DNA of 64,000 nucleotides from Litsea cubeba (GCA_012931725.1 CM022949.1:23966806-24030805); one strand, 5' to 3'; positions 21,857-34,039 are shown, counted from the first letter of the stretch. The notes: generated from the letters alone by a model not told the origin. A program made the numbers and translations.

Positions 21857-23100
21857 ATGTGCGAAGGTCTTTTACATGTGAAAAGACAATGCATACATTG
21901 CATGCCCATGTTATTTGTCATATAAGGGTTTCTTTAAGCTTGATTTCGCAGAAGGGAATAAGGTTGGCTTTAAGGGAAGGAAATAATGGTTGTCAGCTTG
22001 CTTTAAAGGAAACGAAATAGCGTGTATCTGCTGATACTTTGAAGTCACATAGTCTTTTAACCCTTTTTTTTTCCTTCCGTGTGGGGGGTATAAATGCATC
22101 CGGAATTCATGTAGTTAACCTCAATATAGTTGGAACAAGGCTTTGATGATGATGATAAATGCCTTCCCTTGTTGTGGTAAGAAAATAATGTGCAATGCTT
22201 TGGACTTATCGGATGGTTGCCAAGTTACGAATTCCCAGCACAAATCTAATAGACTGGCCTGAATCTTTGTTACTAAAGCCTCAGACTAGATGACCCAGTC
22301 CATATATTGAAGACAAATAGGACTTATATTGGCCAGGTGTATTCCAAATTTCCAATGTATTGATCTCCAGTCAAGTGTTTTAAAACAGAGGTGCAGACCA
22401 AAAGGCCTATATTAAATAGTGTACACTGTGCAATGGCCATGATTTAACCTCCTTTGTATCATGCCAGAGCCCAGAAACCTTTGCATCATACAGTGGATTA
22501 CACATTTAAATTGGGTTGGATATTGGTTAGACTGGCTCATTCTGTTGAGAAGTCCCACATCCCACATCGCCTGAGTCCTAAGTTGGATATGGCTTCATAT
22601 ACTTGTCTGGGCCTTTCACCTATCAGCTTAAACTCCTGAGGTGGTACATTATTTCTTACACATTCTTGCTGCTCTGGCCTTGAATACTGGACGGCCCAAT
22701 ACCTATCTGTTATATTTTGGATTTTTAAGTTAGGCCCAGGCCCAAGTAGTAGGACATATAAATGCTGGATTTGCAGCCTTGAATGGCCTTTTTGAGAAGT
22801 GATTATGAAACCGCTGATGAGCTTGCCCTTACAAGTTTGCTGGGCCAGGCTCCATGGGCAGACCTGGTACTAGGATCTGGATCGGATACAAATTAGATAG
22901 TTTCAAACATGCAAGTGCCCAAGGGTTATGGTTCTTGAATCCCTTCGCCATAAAATTAAAGCTCGAGATAAAGGCCCTGAAAGCGTTGAACTTATTTGAG
23001 GTGAATGGTCTGTTGTTTAACTATGTTCTTGCAGCAATTGTTTCAGTGAGAACTACTTAGATTTCATAAGGATAATAAAGATGGTTTGGTATGATTTTAG
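21857..23100. other. Non-coding stretch downstream of the alpha-galactosidase (copy A)
   Basis: 3' flank shared with copy B (57468-59500). Position 22743-22750 (CAAGTAGT) is the empty target of the hAT element in copy B. The part near 22530-22640, with AGTCCCACATCG-like wording, could be a decayed LTR relic but no ends are visible. Short open frames here (for example 22454-22639, 22854-23060) have no recognisable domain. Confidence 0.4.
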
Positions 23101-23399
23101 GGGCCAAGAAAACCCACCAACCTGGGCACCAGCCTGTGATGTAAACTGAAAACATGGTGCTCTACTCCCGTTCTAGTATTAAATCAAGGGCTGATCAAAA
23201 CGCATCATATGCTGGACCGGGGGCATGGAACGGTATATTCCTATTTGCCTAGGACTGGACCCTTGATCTCTCAAACATAATGTCGAGGTCAGAACTATAC
23301 TAAAATATGTTGTGTTTGGAGCTGTTTGTATAGATCCTGATGCTAGAAGTTGGAAATTGTGGCATGTCAAAAACGGTCGGCATATGGGCATTGGCTAAG
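23101..23399 (+). pseudogene. Second, older alpha-galactosidase fragment (copy A)
   Basis: Two decayed exons with splice borders: 23177-23232 (reads toward ADQNASYAGPGAWN, matching the family's ADxNDRWASYAGPG segment, minus the NDRW part) and 23334-23399, matching DPDMLEVGN...IWALxK but with a 2-base loss after the first codons and an internal deletion. Upstream, a remnant of the TWAP exon is partly destroyed. Introns are retained, so this is a genomic tandem duplicate and not a processed copy. It is much more diverged than the main gene. Confidence 0.75.
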
Positions 23400-24219
23400 G
23401 TACCCATTTTTCAAAGTACTCTGTAGACACACTTGTACAAAGCGGATGCCAACCTCCAGCAACGGATCCAGGATTTACGTTTGAAGGGGAGGCTGACGGT
23501 AGTCAATTCAAAATATTAATCACAAATTTATTGTACTTTCTTCACATTAACTATGGCAAAAGAGAAAATGCATTGCATTTAATTAAGAGATAATGTAAAT
23601 ATCACTGTCTTTCTATACTACTAAGGGTACTTTAGCTGAAGCTTCCATGTTAGGATTTGATTGTGTTTCTTGTTCTTTTTCCTCTATTTAAATAGAAAGT
23701 TTCCAGTGTTTCTCTTCTCTTTTCTTCTAATACAAATTGCCTTTTAGCATAATTTTTTTTAGAAAGATAGGATTCCCTGTAGATTTAAATGGCTAATTGC
23801 ATTATATATCGTGCAATCACAGGCCCCTGGAATTATTTTCGATAAAATGAGGTTGGGAGTTATTTTGAAATTTTCAAACCCTTCTCATGGTTAGATATTT
23901 GAGAAAACGCAGCTGTCCAATTAAAAAGCGTTCTTCTAAAAAAAAAGCATTCACAAATCATTTAACAGTACCCTTCGTTAAGTTTTTGGGATCAAGTACA
24001 AACTCAAGATACTAATATAAAACTCAATGCCAATAAGTCGAATAAAACCAAGTAGAGAGAATGGAATTAATCTTACCAACCCTATCTAAAAGTAAGACTA
24101 GAATCGAGCAGTTGTATACTTGCATGGTTTTTTAATATCAATCAATTCCAAGAACAAATTGCTCTAAGTTAATTCAAGAATAAAACTGCTGAAGTCAATG
24201 CATGAGGAAAAAAAAAACT

Positions 24220-24639
24220 TTACACAACATCAGCAAGTCTCATCCACGTTATAAAAGAGATGGTGTCCTTTGGAGACTGTAGGGTGCGGCATTTAGGGCA
24301 CCTTTTCACATGTTTCACCCAACCATCCACGCAGCCATCATGGAACATGTACTTGCAACACGGAAGCTCTCTACAACGATCTCCTTGTTTGAAATTCTCC
24401 AAACAAATTCCACAGTTTGAGTTGAGTTTGGCTATCGTAGAGTAATATGGTGGCTCAATACTCTTTGGTAATTCTTCAGAGTCGTCTTCAGAGGTGATTG
24501 CGAAGTAACAGAGAAAGATCAGATAGAGTACCAGTGCTAATCCCATCAACGTAATAATTATAGGATCTGGCTTGGGCATAGTATCGTCGCCGCCAGGGAT
24601 TATCATATCAGTGGGGAGAGGGTGACCAGGGGTCGTCAT
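24220..24639 (-). CDS. Small membrane RING-H2-type protein, ATL-like (copy A, first unit)
   Basis: 139 residues from the ATG at 24639. A short Pro-rich N-terminus is followed by one hydrophobic segment (IIITLMGLALVLYLIFLCYF), an acidic linker and a RING-like domain: CGIC, 15 residues, CKYMFHDGC, 10 residues, CPKC. ATL-type E3 ubiquitin ligases share this membrane-plus-RING layout and recruit E2 enzymes at membranes. Here the first His ligand (C-x-H-x-x-H) is Tyr, and the conserved Pro/Trp context is altered, so zinc binding or E2 contact may be weakened. Intronless, as is usual for ATLs. It is the only full-length copy of four in the window. Confidence 0.7.
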   Translation of the reverse strand: MTTPGHPLPTDMIIPGGDDTMPKPDPIIITLMGLALVLYLIFLCYFAITSEDDSEELPKSIEPPYYSTIAKLNSNCGICLENFKQGDRCRELPCCKYMFHDGCVDGWVKHVKRCPKCRTLQSPKDTISFITWMRLADVV

Positions 24640-24879
24640 CGTATAACAAATAAACTCTCCGACGACGAGTTTGTGAGAGGAAAGAGGGCTGCTACTCTTT
24701 GTTGAATAAAAAATATTGCTGCCGTGCTATTAATAAGTTTTGGAAATTTTGGAAATTAGCTAGGTAGTAGAATCCTTATGGTTCAGCATAAATACGTTTT
24801 TGGTTAGTTTGGTTATTAGGTAGAATCCTGATGACTCACAGCAAATACGTTTTTGAATGTGTTGTGATTAGGTAGAATT

Positions 24880-25340
24880 CGGATGGTCTTACACTTGCTG
24901 CCTGGGATGAGTGACGAGGTGAATGTGGTGGCTGTCGCGCAGGGTGGTGGCGGGCTCTGGCTGCAGCAGAGGTGAAAACGAGAGGGACGTGTGCGCTGGT
25001 ACTGGACGCGAGAGAGATGGAAGATGGAGAGGCGAGCGTGGGAAGGGAATGATTGCGAGAGAGAGAGAGAGAGGTGGATCTGGGAGGCCTTCTGCGCAAG
25101 CAATGCAAGGGCAGCGATGGGGAAGATGGCTGCTGGTTCCGTGACCGTGAGGAAGATGAAGGAGATGGTGGTCTGCCCAGGGTGTGAGGGATTGAGAGGG
25201 ATGAAGATGATGTGAAGGAGGAGAGGTCTACGTGGGCTTGGAGAAGAGAGAATGGAGATGGGGGAGGTTTCTGCGCATGAGGGAGAGATGAGATGGGAGA
25301 CGGGGTTTATGGGGTTTCAGAGTCCTCAAATCTGGGACTC
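24880..25340. other. GC-rich, GA-repetitive block upstream of the RING gene (copy A)
   Basis: G/A-rich sequence with GAGAGAGA runs, shared with 61310-61720. Open frames on both strands (minus-strand ones rich in Ser, Pro, Arg and His) look composition-driven. I could not assign a gene. It could be the leader or first exon of a divergent gene on the minus strand. Confidence 0.35.
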
Positions 25341-26535
25341 TCCTTCCCAGATCTGACGGGACTCTCTTCTCTTATCCTGGTGATGGGTCAAGTGTAGTTC
25401 AAGCCCAGAATGCTAATCGGTTTAAGGTTTGGTTTGGGTTTGGGCTGGAGTCGGATCAAATGGATTCGGGCCCAAGAAGGTTTAGGGTTTAGGGTTTATA
25501 GTTCAGGGGGGAGATGGGTATTTTTTAGGGCCAGGCCTGATTAATTTGGGACAAAAATCCATAACCATATATATGGTCATTGAATTTTCAAAATTTATTC
25601 ATCATTGAAAGGCTTTTGATGAGAAGATCACGCTGGTAAATAGAGTTGGACCATTTGAAGACCCGATGAAATTCTCAATTTTAAGGGGGGGTCCCACATA
25701 TATTTAATTCGTGAAAAGGGCGTATCTCTTTATCCGACGGTTTGATTTTCACAATCATCGTATATCTGGATTTTCTAGTGAGACACAGGCGAAGAAAAGC
25801 ATTCTCTCAATTGTACCGTTGGATTTATGAAATCCATATACCATCGGGGAACTCACAATGAGTAGAACATAATGTAAAGTGAAATCTGATTAGAAGAGTG
25901 AAAGTTTGGTGAGATCCACTCTAAAAATAGGGGATATGATAACGCAAGACTTCCTAGAATATGTATGAAAATGACGATTTAATTTATTTATTCAAAAATA
26001 TCCAAATGGGGTGAAATTGGGCGTCAATAATATGAGTATTAAAATTGTCTATAGGAGTGCCAAAATTAGGTATCTACAGATGGGACATGCCCGTAGGAAT
26101 TACAACATGGACCACCTTTATAAATTGTTGTACTGGCCAGCATTTAGGAATTAGAACATGGGGCCCACTGTTTGGGCTGGTGGATGGGCACATCCTTCCA
26201 ACTTCAACTGAAACTCAAGATCCCTAAAATCGGAAATCTTCTAAACATACATTCACTTCGTTTTTTTATTTTCTTTTTTTTAGAAGAAGGATCGTGGATT
26301 ATTTTCTTCTTATTCACCTTTCAGAAGAGAGATGGAGGAAATGAATACAAGAAGGGGAAATAGAGGTCGCGGGTCTTTTATTTCAAAAGAGTTTAAATAA
26401 GGCATTATAAGTGGGTCTTATTCAGTTTCTCGGGTCATAAAATGATGGATCAAGCTCTGGACACGAACCCGCTTAGCAATCAAAACTCAAATAAGGTTCC
26501 AAATCCATTTTCATGCGGGTTGGATGCTCCCGATC
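25341..26535. other. Non-coding part of repeat R1 (copy A)
   Basis: No coding region recognised. The stretch is shared with 61721-62930 in copy B with small indels. Confidence 0.5.
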
Positions 26536-26894
26536 AGTGGCGGATTCAGGATTCTCGTTTGAAGGGAGCTGACGGCAGTCACTCCAAAATGTTATTCACA
26601 ATTTTATTGTACTTTCTTCACATTGACTATGGGAAAAGAGAAAATGCATTGCATTTAATTAAGAGATAATATAAAGATCATTGTCTTTCTATACTAAGGG
26701 TACTTTAGCTGAAGTTTCCATGTTAGGATTTGATTGTGTTTAAATAGAAAGATAGGATTATCTTTCTATTTAAACCCTGTTTCTCTGCCCTCGGTTTAAA
26801 TAGAAAGTTTCCTCTGTTTCTCTTCCCTTTTATTCTAATACAAATTGCCTTTCAGCATAAATTTTTTTTAGAAAGATAGGATTCACTGTAGATT

Positions 26895-27300
26895 TAAATG
26901 GCTAATTGCATTATATATCGTGCAATCACAGGCCCCTGGAATTATTTTCGATAAAATGAGGTTGGAAGTTATTTTGAAATTTTCAAACCCTTCTCATGGT
27001 TAGATATTTGAGAAAACGCAACTGTCTAATTAAAAAGCGTTCTTCTAAAAAAAAGCATTCAGAAATTATTTAACAGTACCCTTCATTTAAATGGCTAATT
27101 GCATTATATATCGTGCAATCATAGGCCACCAGAATTATTTTCGATAAAATGAGGTTGGGAAGTTATTTTGAAAATTTCAAAACCCCTTCTCATGGTTAGA
27201 TATTTGAGAGCTTTCTATGTGGAATACACAGTTGTCCAATTAAAAAGTGTTCTTCTAAAAAAAAGCCTTCACAAATCATTTAACAGTACCCTTCATTAAG
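26895..27300. repeat. ~190-bp tandem duplication private to copy A
   Basis: The block starting TTTAAATGGCTAATTGCATT occurs at about 26895 and again at about 27085, each followed by the GATAAAATGAGGTTGG and TTAACAGTACCCTTCAT landmarks. The matching region of copy B (63362-63575) has it once. Confidence 0.75.
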
Positions 27301-27398
27301 TTTTTAGGATCAAGTACAGACTCAAGATACTAATATAAAACTCAATGCCAATTAGTCGAATAAAACCAAGTAGAGAGAATCACTACAACAAAAAACAC

Positions 27399-27431
27399 CT
27401 TTGGTGACATGAAAAAATGTCACCAAAGGCC
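27399..27431. repeat. Subterminal hairpin of the CACTA element
   Basis: CCTTTGGTGACAT followed after a few A-rich bases by ATGTCACCAAAGG: a perfect short inverted repeat built from two opposed subterminal motifs. Confidence 0.8.
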
Positions 27432-27779
27432 CTTTTTTTGTCACCTATTATCTTTGGTGACACGGGATGGGGTGTCATTGTATCCATGACACTAAAAGTC
27501 AATGGTGACAAAATTTGTGCACTTGTCACGAAATGATGTCAACGGTGACAAAAACATGGTGTCACGGAAGAAAGATTTTCCGTGACATAGTAGGGTGTCA
27601 CTAAAAGCAATGGTGACAAAAGTACAGGTGTCATAGAAAAGATATCTTTTGTGACAAAAATTGTCACTAAAAGTATTTTTCTTGACAACCAAATGAGTGT
27701 CACCAATAATATTACCAGGTTGACACTCAATGGTGACATACTCTTTTTGTCACAAAAAAATACAATCAAAATATTTGTG

Positions 27780-28348
27780 CCACCCAAATTATCATTTCAC
27801 ACCTGCTTACAAAGTTTCAAATATTTATATCCAGATACACCCATTAACAAAACTTATACCACAAAAGATGCAAACTATCATTCAAATCAAATATCCAACA
27901 AGTCAACATTCTAATATCCAAGTTCACAACCCTTCAAAATATTCATCATTCAACAATAAACACTTCAAAGTTAATAGCTTTAACATAACTACAAAACAAC
28001 CATACAAGCTGTGTCGGTTCAAATTAATTACAAAAATAATTCAAAACAAGTAACTCCATGCATCTTGGTGATCATCTTGGTTAACTGCCAAAAAGTCTTC
28101 AACTCCATCTTCGTCATCTTAGTTAACTGCCAAAAAGTAACTCCATCTTAATAGTTACCTACCTGTATAAAATCGCAACAAAAAAATGTAATTATTTAAC
28201 ACTAGAATTGGGAGCTTTCTTCCCTGTACATAAATGTGACATCTATACTATATTGCATGCATTTACTTATTGAGAACTTTTTTTTTTCGTTTTTTGAAGA
28301 ATGACGATATATTGCATTTACTTATTATAACTAGGAATGAAACTATAC
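27780..28348. other. CACTA interior, no gene recognised
   Basis: AT-rich, with Lys/Asn/Ile-biased short open frames only. Confidence 0.4.
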
Positions 28349-28430
28349 CTCGAGATATTCACTCGACAAAGTCAGAGTCTTGATATGTGAAAGACCAAGC
28401 AGAGGTTTGATTGGATCAAAAGGAGGAACC
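28349..28430 (-). pseudogene. Possible captured exon in the CACTA element
   Basis: An 82-nt minus-strand stretch with an AG acceptor (TTTGCCCTGCAG) and a GT donor (GAG|GTATAG) is open and reads VPPFDPIKPLLGLSHIKTLT. I do not recognise the gene with confidence; a leucine-rich type is only a guess. Confidence 0.3.
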
Positions 28431-31068
28431 TGCAGGGCAAAGGGGCCATTGTAATCAATCATGACATCAACCAAAATTTACTAAAGCCATCAAATACACA
28501 TCCACAAAAGTCATTTACCATTAAACACCATTGGAAGGTCTAAACAGAATGTTCAAAAACCGCCCCCAGGGAAGCATACTACCTGTTATCAAAGAATTAT
28601 AACTTGAGAAGTAAGCCTGCATACCAAATTACTAACAAGCACACAGGTCATTAACAGGTGGCTCAAAATTCAAGTTTTTTTATAAAGGTGCAAATTTATG
28701 CAAAACATAGTGCTAACCTAAAGTATCCATCCATGAAACAGCACAATAATGCAACAAAGTTGTGACTCTAATAAAGTAGATTAAAGTATACTAGATTAAA
28801 GCACAATAATGCAGGCAGCTGAAACATACAACCCAATGAGACAGATGCATGCCCAGGTGTCTAAGAAAATGGTGGACCATAATCACTGTTCATCTCCCTG
28901 CTGATCAGCTGTGTTCACTGACATGAAAACTTGCATATATAACATCACCACGCCAAATTCTAATTATTTGTAAATACTATCAAATTTTGTCTACAGTATA
29001 AAACTCTGCAGATTCTACCTATAAAAAAAATGAGCAGGAAAAAACTATAGGGAATCACTAGTAAGAAATGAAAATAGAAACAAATGCAACAAAACATCAC
29101 TTCTAACAGAAACAACACAAAAACCATGGGATGTACCGGATAGATTTTCTTGAAATTTCGGCATAGTCTCCCCTGGACGTGTGACATGTAAATCTTTTTT
29201 ACAACCTGCTAGTACCTGTACATGACAAAAAAACACTTCATATAAACAACCCAATGCCCCAACACACTACAAAGTCATTCACCACTACGTGCGAGTCCCA
29301 TCAAAGCATGGTCTCAAAATGAAAAGAATCTTTAAATGTAGAACTTGTGCCACCAAATGGAAACAAACAGTAGTAACCATCCACATATCTTTAGATGTCA
29401 AATTCCTGAAGCCAGACTATTAGGATCAAAATTTGTACTATTTTCCCTGCCAATTTGTTCACTCTGGATTGGAAGGGCATCTATACATACTTAAGAATAA
29501 ATCACAGAAGCATGAGTAAACTAAAAAGACCACTACCCCAAATCCATTTCTTCCCATCCAAATACTCCAAAACATCAAGCAATGAGAAAGAACAAAACCC
29601 ATTTCATTAACCTCCTCAAGAACACATGTTCTAGTTCCCATCTTAGAAGCCAGCAAAACACCCTTTAAAAAAGCTAGAACTTGTAAATAGCTAAACATGA
29701 AGCTAAGATGAAACTTATAACACTTGTTTTTACATAGAATCTAGAACTAAACTATTCAGACCATAGCAACTTAACAAAATTATGAGCCTAGAATCTGTCA
29801 CAAAACTTCTCTGTCTAGAACTAAACTATTCAGACCATAGCAACTTAACAAAATTCTTAGCTTAGAATCTGTCACAAAACTTCTCTGTAAAGTTTGCAGC
29901 TGATATAGAAATATCACATAGTAAAGAACCTAAGTCCTACAAGAGGAACCATAAAAAAAAATGATGTGCAGAAGACTAACAGCAGAACCCATGCTTTTGT
30001 GACCAATGATTTGGGCGGTCCCCTTAGCCGAAAGAATCTGCAAACTTTAGATACATTCAATGAGAAAAGGGAACGAGAGTCATGATCATGTCATTTTATA
30101 TATTCACCTATATTACATGGTTGGTCTCATAGATTCTTGTCTAGAAAAACTTTCATCTTGTTGGGCCTGTTTGTTTTCATAGGATTGAATTGGTACAGAC
30201 TGATGGTAAAATTAATTCCAAAGGAATATTAAAAATTGTTATAAGAATGTAAGTGAAGAACAAAGTAAAAAAAAAAAACCAAAGAGAACAAGTTGACAGT
30301 GTGGAAAAAAGTGCAAACTATCAAGGCAATAGACTGCTGCTAAAAGAAAAGCAAAGAGAAATCTAATTACAAAAATAAGGAATTTCCAGCCACTAGGCCC
30401 TGTTTAGAGGCCAGTGCTTTGTCCAAGGAATCCTCTCCTCTATTCCATTCTCCACATATGCAGTATACAAACTAGAATTCTCAGTGTCAATGTTACCAGA
30501 GTGGATAAGTGGATTAGCAAAGCTTTCAACAACTAAGAAAAGGACTGCTTTTTATATTTTTTTATTCAAAACTAACCTTGCCTTCCTTTTCTTGTCTGCC
30601 CTTCCTTCTTGCAACTGTTGTCCCACAAATGGGTTTTCTCAATTTGTCACTAAGTATTATCCCAATGCTCTTGCATCCTGTTCCACCATTTGTACTTCAG
30701 ATACCCATGTCATGGGTTGATCCTCAATACTTTAGGTGAAAGTAAGATGCCCTGGCCACTGCATACTTCTATGTCTATACTCTGCCCAAGCATGTTTGAG
30801 CCACAATAATCTTCTTACAGAGTCCATCAAGCAAAATGCCTTCAAATCATAAGAAAAACAAAAGCTGAAAATGATAAAAGTTTTATTCAACAGAAGATTT
30901 ACCAAAACAGAGCACAAAGAAAGCAGACTCTAATCCTTGTCCACTTTACATTTCTAATCTCATTGACTCAAGAACTGCTAAAATGAAAGGGACTTACGAA
31001 ATTCAACTTATACATGGTATCAGTTTATACAAAGTTTAAACTAAACTAAACCGGTATCAGTCACCAAC
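28431..31068. other. CACTA interior, no gene recognised
   Basis: Intron-like AT-rich sequence. A 74-bp tandem duplication lies at 29741-29888. Two short minus-strand stretches with possible splice borders (about 29140-29219 and 29590-29665) could be further captured exons, but I could not place them in a family. Confidence 0.35.
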
Positions 31069-31156
31069 CTGGTAATCAACACCTGTTGTGGAAAAAAATC
31101 TACCAAGTCCAAGCAAGATTAGTGGACTTATAGATTGAATTGCAGCTTTCCAATTC
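31069..31156 (-). pseudogene. Captured exon resembling PIG-W/GWT1 (GPI-inositol acyltransferase)
   Basis: An 88-nt minus-strand exon with acceptor TCCTAG and donor CAG|GTTGGT, open throughout, reads NWKAAIQSISPLILLGLGRF then FSTTGVDYQ. That matches the conserved NWK...PL.LLG..R...T.GVDYQ segment of PIG-W/GWT1, the multi-spanning ER enzyme that acylates inositol in GPI-anchor synthesis. I did not find the next conserved exon (VHVGEYGVHWNFFFTLA) nearby, so only a fragment is present, as in transduplicated host sequence. Identification is from remembered family motifs, without a search. Confidence 0.5.
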
Positions 31157-33188
31157 CTAGGAGGAAATATAAAAATTTAATTTCATTACATAGTAAAAGA
31201 GTACATTCATGCAAACAATATATTGAAACACTTCTCTGTCAAATCATAATACCATCTATCTGAGGAAAGATCTTTTTCATTTATCGAAACACTTCTCTGT
31301 CAAAAATAAATACATAAATTTTAGAAGTTCATTAAAAAAGAGGTCATATGAAGACATGATTTGTGCACTTGGTCATATAATGACAAATGAGTTATTAGAG
31401 AGTGGTCTTCTTGCTTCCAGAAAATGAAATTTCTGGTTTGGGGAAAGAAGGGAGCACATTCCATAAGTAATCTTGAGTTTCTTTTGGTTTTCCTTTTCCA
31501 GCCTCCTTTATTTCTCTCCCAAATTTGTTTTCACACTTCCTTTGCTAAGATTTCAGGGTTAAGAGAGTTCATTGACTATGATTTTGAGGACTAGGATTCT
31601 CAAATTGCGGAATGAAGGAAGGAACGGGCTGGAAAACATGGGCCCTACAGCTGGTTGTTGGCCAGTTATGGGGCCCTTTATGGGGCCTTTTTAAACTCTT
31701 CCCGACCCCATTTATTCCATGCTTATAAAGGGATTTAAACACTGATAATTGTGTCCAGTGGTTAATAGATTTATGCAACCTAAAGGGGACAAGTCACATA
31801 TTCCTATGGTTCACATAGGAATGTTAAGGGCAAAAAAAGAGTGAACGATGGTGATGGTGAATGGGGAAGGTCAAAGAACATCAAAATCTTAGCACATTTT
31901 GGTGGGATTAACATTTTTGTTTTGGGGGGTGGGGTTGGAGTGGGAAAGAATCTATTTACCATCAATGGGCAAAATTCTGAATATAGCTTGTATATAATCA
32001 TCGTTCATCTTTCATTCACCCTTCACCATTTCATCGATGACACTTCCTATCTAAACCATATGAAAATGAAATTCTTTGAATACCACAAGACTATAAGTTC
32101 CACTAATTTAATAATGGCTTCCTAAATTTGGTTATATTCCACTGTAGCATCTATTACAGGGAACATATATAAGATTTTGTGTACACATGTAGTTCATATT
32201 TTACAATTTCATCTCCACTGCATATCTTGATGGATCAAAAAATGGTTTGACAAAATTGATCTTGACAAAAAATAAAATGCTTAAAATATACAAGAATCGA
32301 TGCAATATCAATGTCTATCGTACCTTGAGAAGATGAGAATTTATGGGCCTACAGACAATCAAGCTGAACCATTGGGACAAACCCTCCTTCCTGATTTGGA
32401 GTTTGGACACAGTGGCAGTTATTATATAACTTCTTTTAGAGGTGAAATTTTATTGTGTATATGAATTCTACATCAGTAGCTGGCGCGGTGCACCTTCTCC
32501 TGCCACCAAGCAAACCTAGCATCTGCAGAAGAGCAGCAAGCAAATTAAGGTTATCAGACAAGATGGGCTTCTTCTCACTGTATTATTATTTTCTTACTAG
32601 ACTTTCATAAAAACAATCATGAGTTAGTAATATCACAAATTCTCAACCAACAGACCTACTAATTTCCTTCCTATGCTGCTTATAGAGGAGTATGATCACA
32701 TTATAGCAAGGTTTCTTTTGCTATAGAAAACAAAGAAGTGAATAATGAGCCATATGTCAGAAAGACAGTGAACAAAAAACAACCTCAATAACCACCCTAC
32801 AATATATACCATATAACATCATAGCTTACTGTCATAAAATTATACATACACCAGGTAGACACTATACTGTAATTGGTTTAGATTCTTGTTGAAGTTAGGT
32901 ATATAGATTGCAACCTGTCATCCTCTGGCATTAAAAGAATTCTCAAATTGTTTCCAATGAAGGGATTAACAAAAATAGTTCTGAGCTTGCATTAGTGACC
33001 TGTTAAAAGCCTTCAGAAGCAGCAGATTTCAGTGTACGGAGCTTTCCCATTAAAAGAAAAATGCCTTGTTCCATAAAGGATCCTTTTGTAAGAATTCAGA
33101 TTGGCTTAAAATAATCATACACCAAATGTGGTTATAACATAGAAGGATCACTAGCCAAACGAGAAACACTACTGGTAAAGATCTTACC
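31157..33188. other. CACTA interior, mostly unassigned
   Basis: No complete gene. A short minus-strand stretch at 32472-32522 has an acceptor (TTCTGCAG) and could be an exon of a captured gene (reads ARFAWWQEKVHRAS in one frame). Confidence 0.3.
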
Positions 33189-33441
33189 TTTAAGCTTCTG
33201 CGTCTGCGTCTGATGCTTGATTATGGGAAGTTGAGGCTCCAACAACATACCTAATCTTACCGGAGATCGGCATCCACGGCTGCGCAAACATTGTCTCTCC
33301 TCTCGATGTCGAAAACAACGACCACTCCCTCACCGTCCTCTCATCCCCATCTTTCCCCACCCTCCCCACCACGATCGCCCGCCTCGTCCCCACATCCAGA
33401 TCCACCACCACGCTCGTCTGCCGTGACGCCACTCGCGACAC
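33189..33441 (-). pseudogene. GC-rich exon-like block in the CACTA element
   Basis: A GC-rich minus-strand open stretch in AT-rich surroundings, ending in a donor-like AAAG|GTAAGA at 33188. It contains REWSLFSTSRGETMFAQPWM and GKIRYVVGASTS. This looks like a captured first exon, but I cannot name the gene. The plus-strand open frame over the same bases is Ser/Pro low complexity and is not called. Confidence 0.35.
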
Positions 33442-33719
33442 AGCCCCCTTCCTCCTCTCCTCCCTCCTCCGCTGCCGGAATGGGTCGGAAGGCAGGGTGC
33501 TCTGCCCCCTTCCACGTGATTATCCACTGGCGACGAGGGAGGGGGGAGAGGGGATCGACTGATCGAGGGGGAAGAGAGGGAAGAGATGGAAGAGAAGGGG
33601 GAAGGAAGGCGATTGATTTTAGGGCTGGGGGTAATGAGATTTGGGCATTTTAGTTTTGACGCAGTGAGAGCACAGCGCGCGCAGGAGGAGAAAAAAAAAA
33701 CGGGGGATGGAATTCGCTA

Positions 33720-34039
33720 GTTTTAGCAGGCCAAAACCGATATTAAAAAAAATTAAGTGGTTTAAGAAGAACCGATGTAAAAAGATAGATATTATATCGG
33801 TTTTAGAAAACTATATAATATCGATTTCATAAAAACCGATATAAAATATAACTAACTGATATTATATATAGAAATTATTATATCGGTTACTATATAACCG
33901 ATATAAAAAAAAGTTGACCGATATAAAAAAATATTAACCGATATAAAAAACCTTGACTGAAGATATTATATCGGTTATATTAAAAACCGATATAGGGCAG
34001 TTTTTGCAACCGATATAAAATGTCCTTTTGGTAGTAGTG
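33720..34039. mobile_element. End of a second, nested CACTA-like element
   Basis: A dense array of ACCGATATAAAA/TTATATCGGTT motifs in both orientations ends at 34039 with CCTTTTGGTAGTAGTG, a CACTA-type terminus (CACTACTACCAAAAGG on the other strand). The motifs differ from those of the outer element. I could not find the partner end. An apparent CACTACTGG at about 33168 is too weak to count. Confidence 0.55.

Larger units (their letters stand above)
23460..26535. repeat. ~3.1-kb repeat unit R1 carrying the RING gene (copy A)
   Basis: It starts at GGATCCAGGATTTACGTTTGAAGG and recurs at 26536 (GGATTCAGGATTCTCGTTTGAAGG). Both starts are followed by the same tract (TTTATTGTACTTTCTTCACATT, CTTTAGCTGAAG and so on). 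The second unit, R2, is 26536-27380 plus 34271-34701, split by the CACTA element. Confidence 0.8.

Noticed and set aside
24816..25144. Pro/Ser/Arg-rich frames upstream of the RING gene
   Set aside because: Several overlapping frames on both strands with biased composition; they change length between copies by indels.
30484..30720. 78-residue plus-strand frame in the CACTA interior
   Set aside because: No family resemblance and no splice or promoter context; likely chance.
33168..33180. CACTACTGG as the missing start of the nested CACTA element
   Set aside because: Only about eight bases agree with the other terminus, and no matching 3-bp duplication or subterminal motifs follow.
33291..33653. 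Plus-strand Ser/Pro-rich frame in the CACTA element
   Set aside because: Low-complexity antisense of a GC-rich exon-like block; no domain.
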